A DNA stretch of 64,000 nt from Spirochaetota bacterium. Lineage in GTDB: Bacteria; Spirochaetota; Spirochaetia; Treponematales; Treponemataceae. Positions 43,295 to 50,533 of the stretch are shown one piece after another. The stretch is taken from the NCBI GenBank assembly GCA_023438065.1, contig JAEXRH010000012.1, positions 310,001 to 374,000 on the forward strand, written 5' to 3'. Under the pieces are notes generated by a model. The model saw only the letters and a list, made by a program, of their open reading frames with translations. It was not told the origin of the DNA and did not search any database. The translations under genes were made by a program, and so were the position numbers. The first letter of the stretch is position 1; every line of letters starts with the position of its first letter.

Positions 43295-44102
43295 TAATTA
43301 CGGTTTTCTTGGTCCCGCCGAGGGTTTTATGATCCTCTGATTCCATGAGATACCATTCCAGGGGCGGTGCGGCCGAAACCGCCTGCCGCGCCACGGGATC
43401 GGGAAGATCGATAAACTGCCTCAGGTTCGACGGTCCTTTCTGGCGAACGACAAGGGTTCCGCCCGAAAGAAAGAGTTCAAGCGGTATGGATACGCCGCTC
43501 GACAGAACCGCGACGCCCCGTCCCCCGCGTAAAATCATTACCTTCTCCACGCCGGCTTCGCCGCGCCATGAGCCCGCGAGGGAATCAAGGTCATTGACCG
43601 GCCCGAGCGAGGAGAGCGCGCGAGGCTCATCCGGGACGACAGGGCCTTCCGGACGCGCCTTCGGCAATTCGGCGTCGGGGAGCGTGACCGAGGTATCAAA
43701 GAGGTCCCGGACGAGCATACGCGATTCGAGAAGGATGATATTGGAATTATCGTAGATCCGGGAGATCAGCCTCGTAACCCGTTGGGGGCCACCTTTAAGC
43801 ACGAGTTCCAGCTTGGTTCCGTCCGCCTGACTTACCAAACTGCCGTAAAAGATATAGTCGGCTCCCTCGGGAACCCCGAGATCCCTCGGCGGGACCTCGT
43901 TCCGGAGATCGATGATACGGTACGATTTAAGTTCTTTTATGAAAGAAAAAACGAGATCGTTGACGGTCCTTGAGACGTTTTCCCCGATATCGTTGGAAGA
44001 GAGGCCGTATGCGGCTACCGAAGGCACCGCTTGCGCGCCCGTGCCGACAAGCGGTGCTATCGTGAGAATGGCGATACAAAACGCGCGTGCGGTTGCCTTC
44101 AT
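43224..44102 (-). CDS. Exported protein of unknown function
   Basis: From ATG 44102, with AAGGAGAGGG upstream, the product has 292 residues and a signal peptide (KATARAFCIAILTIAPLVGTGAQA). Residues 30-160 (NVSRTVNDLVFSFIKELKSYRIIDLRNE, GADYIFYGSLVSQADGTKLELVLK, RVTRLISRIYDNSNIILLESRMLVRDLFD) recall the fold of CsgG/TolB-N-type periplasmic domains that occur in spirochaete lipoproteins. The rest is beta-rich and may be a lipocalin-like barrel. The start lies 19 nt after the smpB stop, so the two are probably co-transcribed. Confidence 0.65.
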   Translation of the reverse strand: MKATARAFCIAILTIAPLVGTGAQAVPSVAAYGLSSNDIGENVSRTVNDLVFSFIKELKSYRIIDLRNEVPPRDLGVPEGADYIFYGSLVSQADGTKLELVLKGGPQRVTRLISRIYDNSNIILLESRMLVRDLFDTSVTLPDAELPKARPEGPVVPDEPRALSSLGPVNDLDSLAGSWRGEAGVEKVMILRGGRGVAVLSSGVSIPLELFLSGGTLVVRQKGPSNLRQFIDLPDPVARQAVSAAPPLEWYLMESEDHKTLGGTKKTVIIKNDGKNILTMESVSVEVVWSRD

Positions 44103-44121
44103 CCCTCTCCTTGCGAGTACC

Positions 44122-44589
44122 CTAACCGTCGGTTTTCTTCCGGAACTCCCGTTGGATGTCCCGCTTGATGTCCCGGTCGCGGATATCCGCGCGCTTATCA
44201 AACAACTTTTTGCCCTTGCAGATACCGATTTGAACCTTAACGACGCCGTGTTTCAGGTATACCTCGAGCGGAATGAGGGTAAAGCCCTTTTCCTCGACCT
44301 TGCGATTGAGCCGCTTGATCTCGTCCCGATGCGCGAGAAGTTTTTTGGGCCTGTCGGGATCGTGGTTGAATATCGAGGAGTAGACGTACGGGGTGACATG
44401 AAAGCCGATGAGCCAGAGTTCCCCGGACCTGATCTCGGCAAAGGCATCGGGGAACGAAACGTTGCCGGCCCTGACCGACTTCACTTCCGTGCCCTCAAGG
44501 ACGATACCGCACTCGATAGAGTCGTCAACGGAGTAATTGAAGCGGGCCTTGCGATTTTGGGCGATAGTCTTGACGGAAGCGTTGTTCAT
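44122..44589 (-). CDS. smpB: SsrA-binding protein
   Basis: The 155-residue product is a full-length SmpB: NRKARFNYSVDDSIECGIVLEGTEVKSVRAGNVSF near the N-terminus, the central PKKLLAHRDEIKRL segment, and a basic C-terminal tail (KKLFDKRADIRDRDIKRDIQREFRKK) that enters the ribosomal mRNA channel during trans-translation. The tmRNA gene is not in the window. A consensus -10 box ends 7 nt before the ATG, with no ribosome-binding site, which predicts a leaderless mRNA. Confidence 0.96.
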   Translation of the reverse strand: MNNASVKTIAQNRKARFNYSVDDSIECGIVLEGTEVKSVRAGNVSFPDAFAEIRSGELWLIGFHVTPYVYSSIFNHDPDRPKKLLAHRDEIKRLNRKVEEKGFTLIPLEVYLKHGVVKVQIGICKGKKLFDKRADIRDRDIKRDIQREFRKKTDG

Positions 44590-44596
44590 CGGGGGA

Positions 44597-44626
44597 ATTA
44601 TAGAAGTTAGCGGTTATACTTGTCAA
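44597..44626 (-). promoter_or_regulatory. Promoter of smpB (TTGACA-N18-TATAAT)
   Basis: Both hexamers match consensus exactly on the minus strand: TTGACA at 44626-44621 and TATAAT at 44602-44597, spaced by 18 nt. The start site should fall within about 1-2 nt of the smpB ATG at 44589. Confidence 0.8.
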
Positions 44627-44648
44627 CGAGAGCCCTTCATGATACGAT
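44620..44648 (+). promoter_or_regulatory. Candidate promoter of the lepB-like gene (TTGTCA-N17-TACGAT)
   Basis: TTGTCA (44620-44625) overlaps the smpB -35 on the other strand. TACGAT (44643-44648) follows at 17 nt. The leader would be about 30 nt and include GGGGAG before ATG 44684. Confidence 0.45.
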
Positions 44649-44683
44649 TTTCGGTATTATCGACTTCGGAAGGGGAGCCTCGC

Positions 44684-45421
44684 ATGCCCGCCAAATGGCA
44701 CAAGTATTCGTATTCCGCTCAGCTTGAGGAGCGACGCGCGATTCTCGCGTTCATCATCCTCGTCGTTTCCCTCGTCTTCTTTTTCAACATCATCCACCGG
44801 AACCTCGTGACGATGTACGAAATCAAGGCGGATACGATGCGCCCGGCCCTCAACGAGGGAGACTGCGTACTGTCGACCCCGTTATACAGCAATGAAACGC
44901 GCGACGTAAAGGGCTTTTCGCCCCTTGTCCGGCCGTTGCGCGGAGACCTCGTGGTTATCGCACCCGCCTATCCCGACGATGCCGGAAGGCTCCTCAGGCT
45001 GGCCAACGCATTCGTGTCCTTCGTGACCTTTCAGAAGGTGCATCTTGCCGGCACTCGCGACTCGAGCGGAGAGCAGCCGGTGATCAGGCGGCTGCTTGCC
45101 TTTCCCGGCGACTCGATCTATATGGAACGGTTCATCCTCCACGTAAAACCGGCGGGCGGCAGCCATTATCTGACCGAATTCGAGCTTGCGAGCGAACCCT
45201 ATGACCTTTCGATCGAGAAACTCCCCGAAGCCTGGACCGACGAATTGCCGCTTTCCGGCTCGTTCCCCGAGATGGTCCTGCCGGAAGGACAGTTCTACGT
45301 CCTTTGCGACAATCGACTGAGCGCGAGCGATTCGCGCGTGTGGGGTACGATCGACGCGAAACGCATTCGCGGGAAGGTCTTGCTCCGGTATTGGCCGTTC
45401 CGCTCGTTCGGTAAACCTTAA
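44684..45421 (+). CDS. Signal peptidase I (S26)-like protein with altered catalytic dyad
   Basis: From ATG 44684 (GGGGAG upstream; ATG 44639 is an alternative) the product has 245 residues with one transmembrane helix (about 18-36). Family S26 boxes are in order: ADTMRPALNEGDCVL, RGDLVVI, RRLLAFPGDSIYME and the late CDNRLSASDSRVWG. In active enzymes the first box reads SMxP with the nucleophilic Ser, and the third begins with the general-base Lys (KR). Here the positions are Thr51 (codon ACG at 44834) and Arg135 (AGG at 45086). Standard Ser/Lys chemistry is therefore not expected. The gene lies 16 nt ahead of hemW. Confidence 0.8.
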   Translation: MPAKWHKYSYSAQLEERRAILAFIILVVSLVFFFNIIHRNLVTMYEIKADTMRPALNEGDCVLSTPLYSNETRDVKGFSPLVRPLRGDLVVIAPAYPDDAGRLLRLANAFVSFVTFQKVHLAGTRDSSGEQPVIRRLLAFPGDSIYMERFILHVKPAGGSHYLTEFELASEPYDLSIEKLPEAWTDELPLSGSFPEMVLPEGQFYVLCDNRLSASDSRVWGTIDAKRIRGKVLLRYWPFRSFGKP

Positions 45422-45437
45422 AAAAGCGCCCGACTCG

Positions 45438-46616
45438 ATGGATCCCTCCCTGTACGTCCATATCCCCCTTTGCCTGAAGAAATGCGATTACTGCGATTTT
45501 TTCTCGGTGACCGACGCCGAACCGTCATTCCGCTCGCCATCCCCGGAAAGGCCGGCCGATCGAATTGTCTCGCGCCTGACGAGGGAAATCTCGGACTGGA
45601 GAGACGAGCTCGCCGTCGACCGGTGGAAAACGGTGTACATCGGCGGAGGAACGCCGAGCATCCTCACCCCTTCGAATGTCGAATCCCTTTGCGAGGGCAT
45701 CGCGCGGGGCAGGGGGGGAAGGATGTCCGCGCCCGACGAGTGGACTATCGAGGCGAATCCCGAGGACATCGGCAAGGCATGGCTCGACGCCTGCGCGCGC
45801 GGGGGAATTGACCGGCTTTCCGTCGGGGTTCAGAGCCTTGACGATTCCTGCCTTGCCTCCGTGGGCCGGCGGGGAAGCGCCCGAAGAACGATCGAAGCCC
45901 TTGAGCTTATCCGGCGCGAGTGGAATGGACGCCTGTCGGTAGACCTCATCGCCGGGCTTCCCGGCCAGACGAGCGGGATCCTGATGTCGGATCTTGAACG
46001 AATCGCCGCTTTCGCGCCCGATCATGTGTCGCTCTATTCCCTGACCGTCGAGGAGGAAACCCCGCTCGGGAAGAAGGTCGCCGCGGGACGGATGAGCTCC
46101 CTTCCAGACGGCGACGAGGCGGCGGAGCTTTGGATCCAGGGCAGGGATTGGCTCGAGAAGCGGGGATGGAAGCAATACGAGGTTTCGAATTTCGCGAAAG
46201 CGGGAAGGGAAAGCCGACATAACATGACCTATTGGCGACTTGAGCCCTATGTCGGCGCGGGGCCGGGCGCGACGGGAACGGTATTCTCGAATGACGGCGT
46301 CTTCCGGTACACGAACGGCAAGGATATCGAATCGTGGCTTCGTGATCCCCGCGAGGACCGGACGACCGAACGGCTCACGCGCGAGGATCTATATCTCGAA
46401 ATTCTTCTCATGGGGATGCGACTCGCGGACGGGATCGACCGGCGCGTTGCCGCGGGGAGGTTCGGCGCCGATCCGGTCGAGCTCATCCCCAAAACCGTCG
46501 CGGCGTGGTCCGCTCGCGGTCTCCTCGCCGTGTCGGCTGAACGGTTCGCCCTCACGCGCGAGGGTCTCCTCTTTCTCAACCGGTTCCTCGAGGATTGCGC
46601 GGGCGAGCTGTCCTGA
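45438..46616 (+). CDS. hemW: HemW-like radical SAM haem chaperone (coproporphyrinogen dehydrogenase family)
   Basis: The 392-residue product starts YVHIPLCLKKCDYCDFF, with the radical SAM C-x3-C-x2-C motif at about residues 12-19. It has TVYIGGGTPSIL, RLSVGVQSLDD, DLIAGLPGQT and the C-terminal HemN-C region. HemW-type proteins lack the extra N-terminal residues of true HemN; they bind haem and transfer it to target proteins. The start is preceded by no strong Shine-Dalgarno sequence but lies 16 nt after the signal-peptidase-like gene. Confidence 0.88.
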   Translation: MDPSLYVHIPLCLKKCDYCDFFSVTDAEPSFRSPSPERPADRIVSRLTREISDWRDELAVDRWKTVYIGGGTPSILTPSNVESLCEGIARGRGGRMSAPDEWTIEANPEDIGKAWLDACARGGIDRLSVGVQSLDDSCLASVGRRGSARRTIEALELIRREWNGRLSVDLIAGLPGQTSGILMSDLERIAAFAPDHVSLYSLTVEEETPLGKKVAAGRMSSLPDGDEAAELWIQGRDWLEKRGWKQYEVSNFAKAGRESRHNMTYWRLEPYVGAGPGATGTVFSNDGVFRYTNGKDIESWLRDPREDRTTERLTREDLYLEILLMGMRLADGIDRRVAAGRFGADPVELIPKTVAAWSARGLLAVSAERFALTREGLLFLNRFLEDCAGELS

Positions 46617-46634
46617 GGAAAACCCGCTTTCGCC

Positions 46635-46657
46635 GCGCGAGGACGCTCATCTCGCGC
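46635..46657. terminator. GC hairpin between hemW and the convergent helicase gene
   Basis: GCGCGAG (46635-46641) pairs with CTCGCGC (46651-46657) across a 9-nt loop. Only a weak T-rich stretch follows on the plus strand. It may be a modest terminator for one or both genes. Confidence 0.35.
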
Positions 46658-46694
46658 CCCGAGTTATTTCATGCCGCGCGCTTTTAGGCCTCGC

Positions 46695-49277
46695 TTACGC
46701 ATCCCCGAAAAAACTGTTGAGTTTTCGGTACAGCTCGCTCACCGTCTCTTTTGAACGCTCGTCGATCGTGTCGGCGATCTCGTCGATAAGGGTCTCGAGG
46801 CTCGAGATCGACTCGTTGAGCGCGGTGTGGAAGCCCCGCGAGCACTTGAACCAGTATTGCCCGTTGCCGTCGGTAAAGAGGCAGATGAAGCCGAGCTCCT
46901 TGCTCTTTTCCTTCGCGACGGTCACCCGGAAAAGCCATTTCAGGTTATCGACGAGATCCTTCGCCTCGTCGGCGACGAGAAAATTCCGTTTCCTCGGCCA
47001 GGCGTCGGGAGCGACGGTCTCGAGATTGAAGGTCGTCGCGACCCGCATGATGAGATCCATCTTCTCTCCCGCGAGAAGCTCATGACCGCGCGAAACGACC
47101 GTTCCGCGAAGCCCCCCGAGACGCGCGGTGTAGGATCCCGCGAGCTCCGCCGACGCGACCGCGCGCACGAGGGTTTCCACGGGAAGGGTGATCTGCTTCT
47201 TTCCCTTCACCTTCGAGACCGAGAAGGTCTCTCCCCCGAACGCGACGGTTTCCGCGCCCTCGCGCGGGGTCTCGGCCTTCGATTCCTCGCCCTTTCGCCC
47301 CTTGCCGGTTTTTTCCGCGCGAGCAGGCTCCTTTTCCCTTCGCCGTTCCTCGACCCGATCTCCGCCGACCTTCGCGCCTCCATGGCGCGAGAGCCGCTGG
47401 ACGAGGTCGGGATTGATGCGCGCGAGCATCGAGCGATCGAGCGGGGACACCGACATCGCGTACATCCTCGAAGTCCTGACGATCTCTCCCGCGACGATGA
47501 ATTGCGGGCTTTCGCGGTACATGCACGAGCCGGGATGTATCTGGATGCGTTCCGCGGTGAGGCTTCGGAACGAATCCCTGCCGTCGCGCACGCATACGAA
47601 CTGAATCATGCCCGCCGCGACGGAGCAAAGGTAATCCTCGATCGCGCCGCCTGCGAGGATCGGCACGCCCATGTCGGATACGATCATCTCGAGCTGATCC
47701 TTGATGTTCGAGATCTCGGCCATGACCCGCTCGTCGAGATAGCTGATCTCGCAAAAGCGGGATTTATTTTTCGCCATCTTGTGCATGCGGAAGATCCTGA
47801 GAAAGGACGCGAAGTCGCCGTGCGGGTCACGGAATCCGTGGTGCGCGCGGCGCGCGTCCATCTCCTTTCCCGGCGGCAGGATAAAGGGGCTTTGCGCCGA
47901 AAGGAAGGCCGACGCGATTATCGCTTCCTCGACGACGGACGGATAGGAGAGGACGGCCTCGACGATCATGCGTGACTGCCTCGGGGGAAGCGGGAAGAGG
48001 CACATCATCTGACCGATCTTCGAGAGAGTCCGGTCCTCCGCGAGCGCGCCGAGGAGGTTGAGGGTCTCGACGGCGCCGATGAGTCCCTCGCGCGACGGCG
48101 GGGAAATGAAGTCGAACTGGTCGAAGTCGGTGATCCCGAGTTCCGACATCCGCAAGACCACCTCGGAAAGGTCCGTCCGGTAGATCTCCTCGGTCGTGTA
48201 AAGCGGCCGCGACTCGAAGTCCTGGCGCTCGTAGAGCCGGTAACAGGTGCCTTCCCTGGTTCTTCCCGCGCGCCCCTTTCGCTGGTTGCACGAGGCTTTC
48301 GAGACCGGGACCTCGACGAGACTCGAGGTGAAGGTATGCGGGTTGTAGAAATTGAGCTTCGCCTGTCCCGAGTCGATGACGCTCGTGATGCCGTTTATCG
48401 TTACCGAGGTTTCCGCGATGTTCGTGGACACGACCATCTTTTTCTTGCCGAAGGGAGGCAGGTCGAACACGCGTTCCTGTTCTTCCTTTCCGAGCCGTCC
48501 GTAGAGGGGCAGTATGTGGAGCTTCCGGTACCAGCTCTCGGCCGAAAGGCGCGTGATGCACTGCTTGATCGCGCGCTCGCCCGGAAGGAACACGAGCATG
48601 TCGCCCGCCCGGCCGTCGTTCATGATCCGGCCGGTGATTCCCGCGATCTTTTCCATGAGCGCCTCTTCGGCGGCGAGGCTTCCTCCCGACGGGGGAACCG
48701 CGGGTGGATCGTACACCACGGTCACCGGATAGGTTATCGCGTCGATGCTGACGACGGGGCAATCGTCGAAATAAGACGAGAAAAGCTCCGTGTTGATCGT
48801 CGCTGAGGAGACGATCACCTTGAAATCATGGCGTTCGGCGAGAACGCGCTTGAGAAGACCGAGGATAAAGTCGATGTTGAGGCTCCGCTCGTGCGCCTCG
48901 TCGACCATGAGGAGGGAATACTTGCTGAGCCAGGGATCGAGCTTCATCTCCTGAAGGAGGATGCCGTCCGTCATGATCTTGATGCGCGTGGAGGCGTCTG
49001 TCTTGTCCTCGAATCGCATTTTATACCCGACAAGGCCGGGCATCGGGGTATCGAGCTGACGCGAGATGAAGTCGCTTACGGAGAGCGCGGCTATGCGGCG
49101 GGGCTGAGTCACGCCGATGATACCGCTCGAGGTAAAGCCCGCCTCGTGGAGGATAATGGGAATCTGGGTTGTTTTTCCGGAACCGGTAGGGCTTTCGACG
49201 ACGATTACCTGATTTCGCGAAAGCATGTCAAGAATGCGCTGTTTCTGCTGATATACCGGCAGTTCATGTGGTTTCAT
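46695..49277 (-). CDS. hrpA: DEAH-box RNA helicase, HrpA-like
   Basis: The 860-residue product has the DEAH helicase motifs in order: SPTGSGKTTQIP (motif I, about 29-40), TQPRRIAA (Ia), TDGILLQE (Ib), VDEAHERS (II), SSATIN (III), VSTNIAETSVTI (V) and QRKGRAGRTREG (VI), followed by winged-helix, ratchet and OB-like regions. An acidic/basic low-complexity insert (about 640-690) precedes a C-terminal domain of about 160 residues that is not part of classical HrpA and is not recognised. HrpA-type helicases act in mRNA processing and ribosome rescue. The ATG shares one base with the stop of the upstream capA-like gene. Confidence 0.9.
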   Translation of the reverse strand: MKPHELPVYQQKQRILDMLSRNQVIVVESPTGSGKTTQIPIILHEAGFTSSGIIGVTQPRRIAALSVSDFISRQLDTPMPGLVGYKMRFEDKTDASTRIKIMTDGILLQEMKLDPWLSKYSLLMVDEAHERSLNIDFILGLLKRVLAERHDFKVIVSSATINTELFSSYFDDCPVVSIDAITYPVTVVYDPPAVPPSGGSLAAEEALMEKIAGITGRIMNDGRAGDMLVFLPGERAIKQCITRLSAESWYRKLHILPLYGRLGKEEQERVFDLPPFGKKKMVVSTNIAETSVTINGITSVIDSGQAKLNFYNPHTFTSSLVEVPVSKASCNQRKGRAGRTREGTCYRLYERQDFESRPLYTTEEIYRTDLSEVVLRMSELGITDFDQFDFISPPSREGLIGAVETLNLLGALAEDRTLSKIGQMMCLFPLPPRQSRMIVEAVLSYPSVVEEAIIASAFLSAQSPFILPPGKEMDARRAHHGFRDPHGDFASFLRIFRMHKMAKNKSRFCEISYLDERVMAEISNIKDQLEMIVSDMGVPILAGGAIEDYLCSVAAGMIQFVCVRDGRDSFRSLTAERIQIHPGSCMYRESPQFIVAGEIVRTSRMYAMSVSPLDRSMLARINPDLVQRLSRHGGAKVGGDRVEERRREKEPARAEKTGKGRKGEESKAETPREGAETVAFGGETFSVSKVKGKKQITLPVETLVRAVASAELAGSYTARLGGLRGTVVSRGHELLAGEKMDLIMRVATTFNLETVAPDAWPRKRNFLVADEAKDLVDNLKWLFRVTVAKEKSKELGFICLFTDGNGQYWFKCSRGFHTALNESISSLETLIDEIADTIDERSKETVSELYRKLNSFFGDA

Positions 49278-50437
49278 CAGTCAAGTATAGCGCGGACGGG
49301 CATCGGCGGCAATGGGAGGTATGCGCGCATGAGCTCGTAGCGGGTCTCGTAATACGCGCGTAACGGCGCCGATAACGTCGTTACGAACGACTCGTCGAAC
49401 GGACGCACGACGGGACCCGAGGCAGGATCGGTGTAATTCGTTACGGGAATCGGCGTCGCGGCGAGGGAACCCTGCGATATCTCCACGCGCATGACGACGC
49501 TATCGCCGGTATACTCGCGCATCGCGCCCGGGTCCTCGCGGTTGATCGTGAACCGCTGTCCGGAGATGAAGTTCCCCATCGAGTACATGAAAAGGGCCTG
49601 CCGGGTCGCGTTGTTCGGCCCTGCTTCCACGAGTTCCCATTCCTGCATGACGTGGGGATGGGAGCCCCATACGATATCGACGCCCGAGTCCTTGAGTTCG
49701 CGAAACCAGGCCCGCTTCGAGGCCGACACGACCCGGACGTACTCGGGTTCGTTGAGATGGATCGAAAGCACGAATACCGCGCGCGGGTGTCTCGCGCGAA
49801 TCGCGCGTATCTCGGCGAGAAAGGCCTCGCGGGACTTCCTGTCCGGCGCGACATAGTACACCCGCTTCGCCGATCGGTCATGGGAATTGAGAATCTCCGT
49901 GACCGCGAGGAACACGACGGCGCGGCCGTCCTTTTCGAGAATGATCTCGCGCATCGGTTCCCCGTCGAAATGCCTGAGCCCCGAGAACCCGACGGCGGGC
50001 CCGAGGGATTTCATGCACGCAAGCGTCCCCTCGATACCGACGGTTCCCTGGTCGTTCGAGTGATTGTTCGCGAGGGAGAAAACGCCGAAACCTGCGTCGA
50101 TCGCGGCCCTCACGTAGGGTGAATGGACGTTGAAGCGCGGATAACCCGAAAGGGGAAGGTTTTCGGCGACGGGCACCTCGAGGTTTCCGAAGCAGAAATC
50201 CGCCGACTTGAGGGCGGGGGTCACCCGCTCGTAGATCATCGCGTAATCCCGCATCGAGTAATTGACTTCGTGTGACATGATATCCCCGACGAAGGCGAGG
50301 GTTAACCGGGATGCCTCGCGCGCGGAATCGTGGTTTCGGGGAGAATCCGATTGCTTTTGAATAGACGAGCAGGACAGGACAAGTGTCGCGAGCGCAAGCG
50401 CAAAAAGGACGAAAGTGACAGAATTGGCGCGTTTCAT
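49277..50437 (-). CDS. CapA/PGA_cap family lipoprotein (metallophosphatase fold)
   Basis: The 386-residue product has a lipoprotein signal ending LVLSC (Cys about 23). Its body follows the CapA family: FVGDIMSHEVNYSMRDYAMIYERV (about 50-73), ADFCFGNLEVPV, FGVFSLANNHSNDQG, VVFLAVTEIL, VLSIHLNEPEYV and VDIVWGSHPHVMQEWEL. The Asp, Asn-His and His-Pro-His residues match the calcineurin-like metal site. CapA proteins act in poly-gamma-glutamate capsule systems, but many family members occur without CapB and CapC, as here, and have unknown substrates. Confidence 0.85.
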   Translation of the reverse strand: MKRANSVTFVLFALALATLVLSCSSIQKQSDSPRNHDSAREASRLTLAFVGDIMSHEVNYSMRDYAMIYERVTPALKSADFCFGNLEVPVAENLPLSGYPRFNVHSPYVRAAIDAGFGVFSLANNHSNDQGTVGIEGTLACMKSLGPAVGFSGLRHFDGEPMREIILEKDGRAVVFLAVTEILNSHDRSAKRVYYVAPDRKSREAFLAEIRAIRARHPRAVFVLSIHLNEPEYVRVVSASKRAWFRELKDSGVDIVWGSHPHVMQEWELVEAGPNNATRQALFMYSMGNFISGQRFTINREDPGAMREYTGDSVVMRVEISQGSLAATPIPVTNYTDPASGPVVRPFDESFVTTLSAPLRAYYETRYELMRAYLPLPPMPVRAILD

Positions 50438-50446
50438 GCTGAACGG

Positions 50447-50455
50447 AGTATAACA
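50447..50455 (-). promoter_or_regulatory. Extended -10 promoter of the capA-like/hrpA unit
   Basis: On the minus strand TGTTATACT ends at 50447, 9 nt before ATG 50437. The predicted start site is about 3 nt from the start codon. Confidence 0.55.
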
Positions 50456-50484
50456 TTGACAGCGTGGAATTCACAAGTTACAAT
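50456..50484 (+). promoter_or_regulatory. Promoter of ppdK (TTGACA-N17-TACAAT)
   Basis: A perfect TTGACA at 50456-50461 and TACAAT at 50479-50484 are separated by the optimal 17 nt. The leader is about 43 nt with AAGGAG at 50517-50522. Confidence 0.78.
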
Positions 50485-50533
50485 TTTCCATCACGAGTCG
50501 GCAATTCGCGTAATTTAAGGAGAAGACTGCATT

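Noticed and set aside
44639..45421. Ordinary active signal peptidase I
   Set aside because: The family is right, but the Ser and Lys positions are Thr and Arg, so a normal lepB assignment is not supported.
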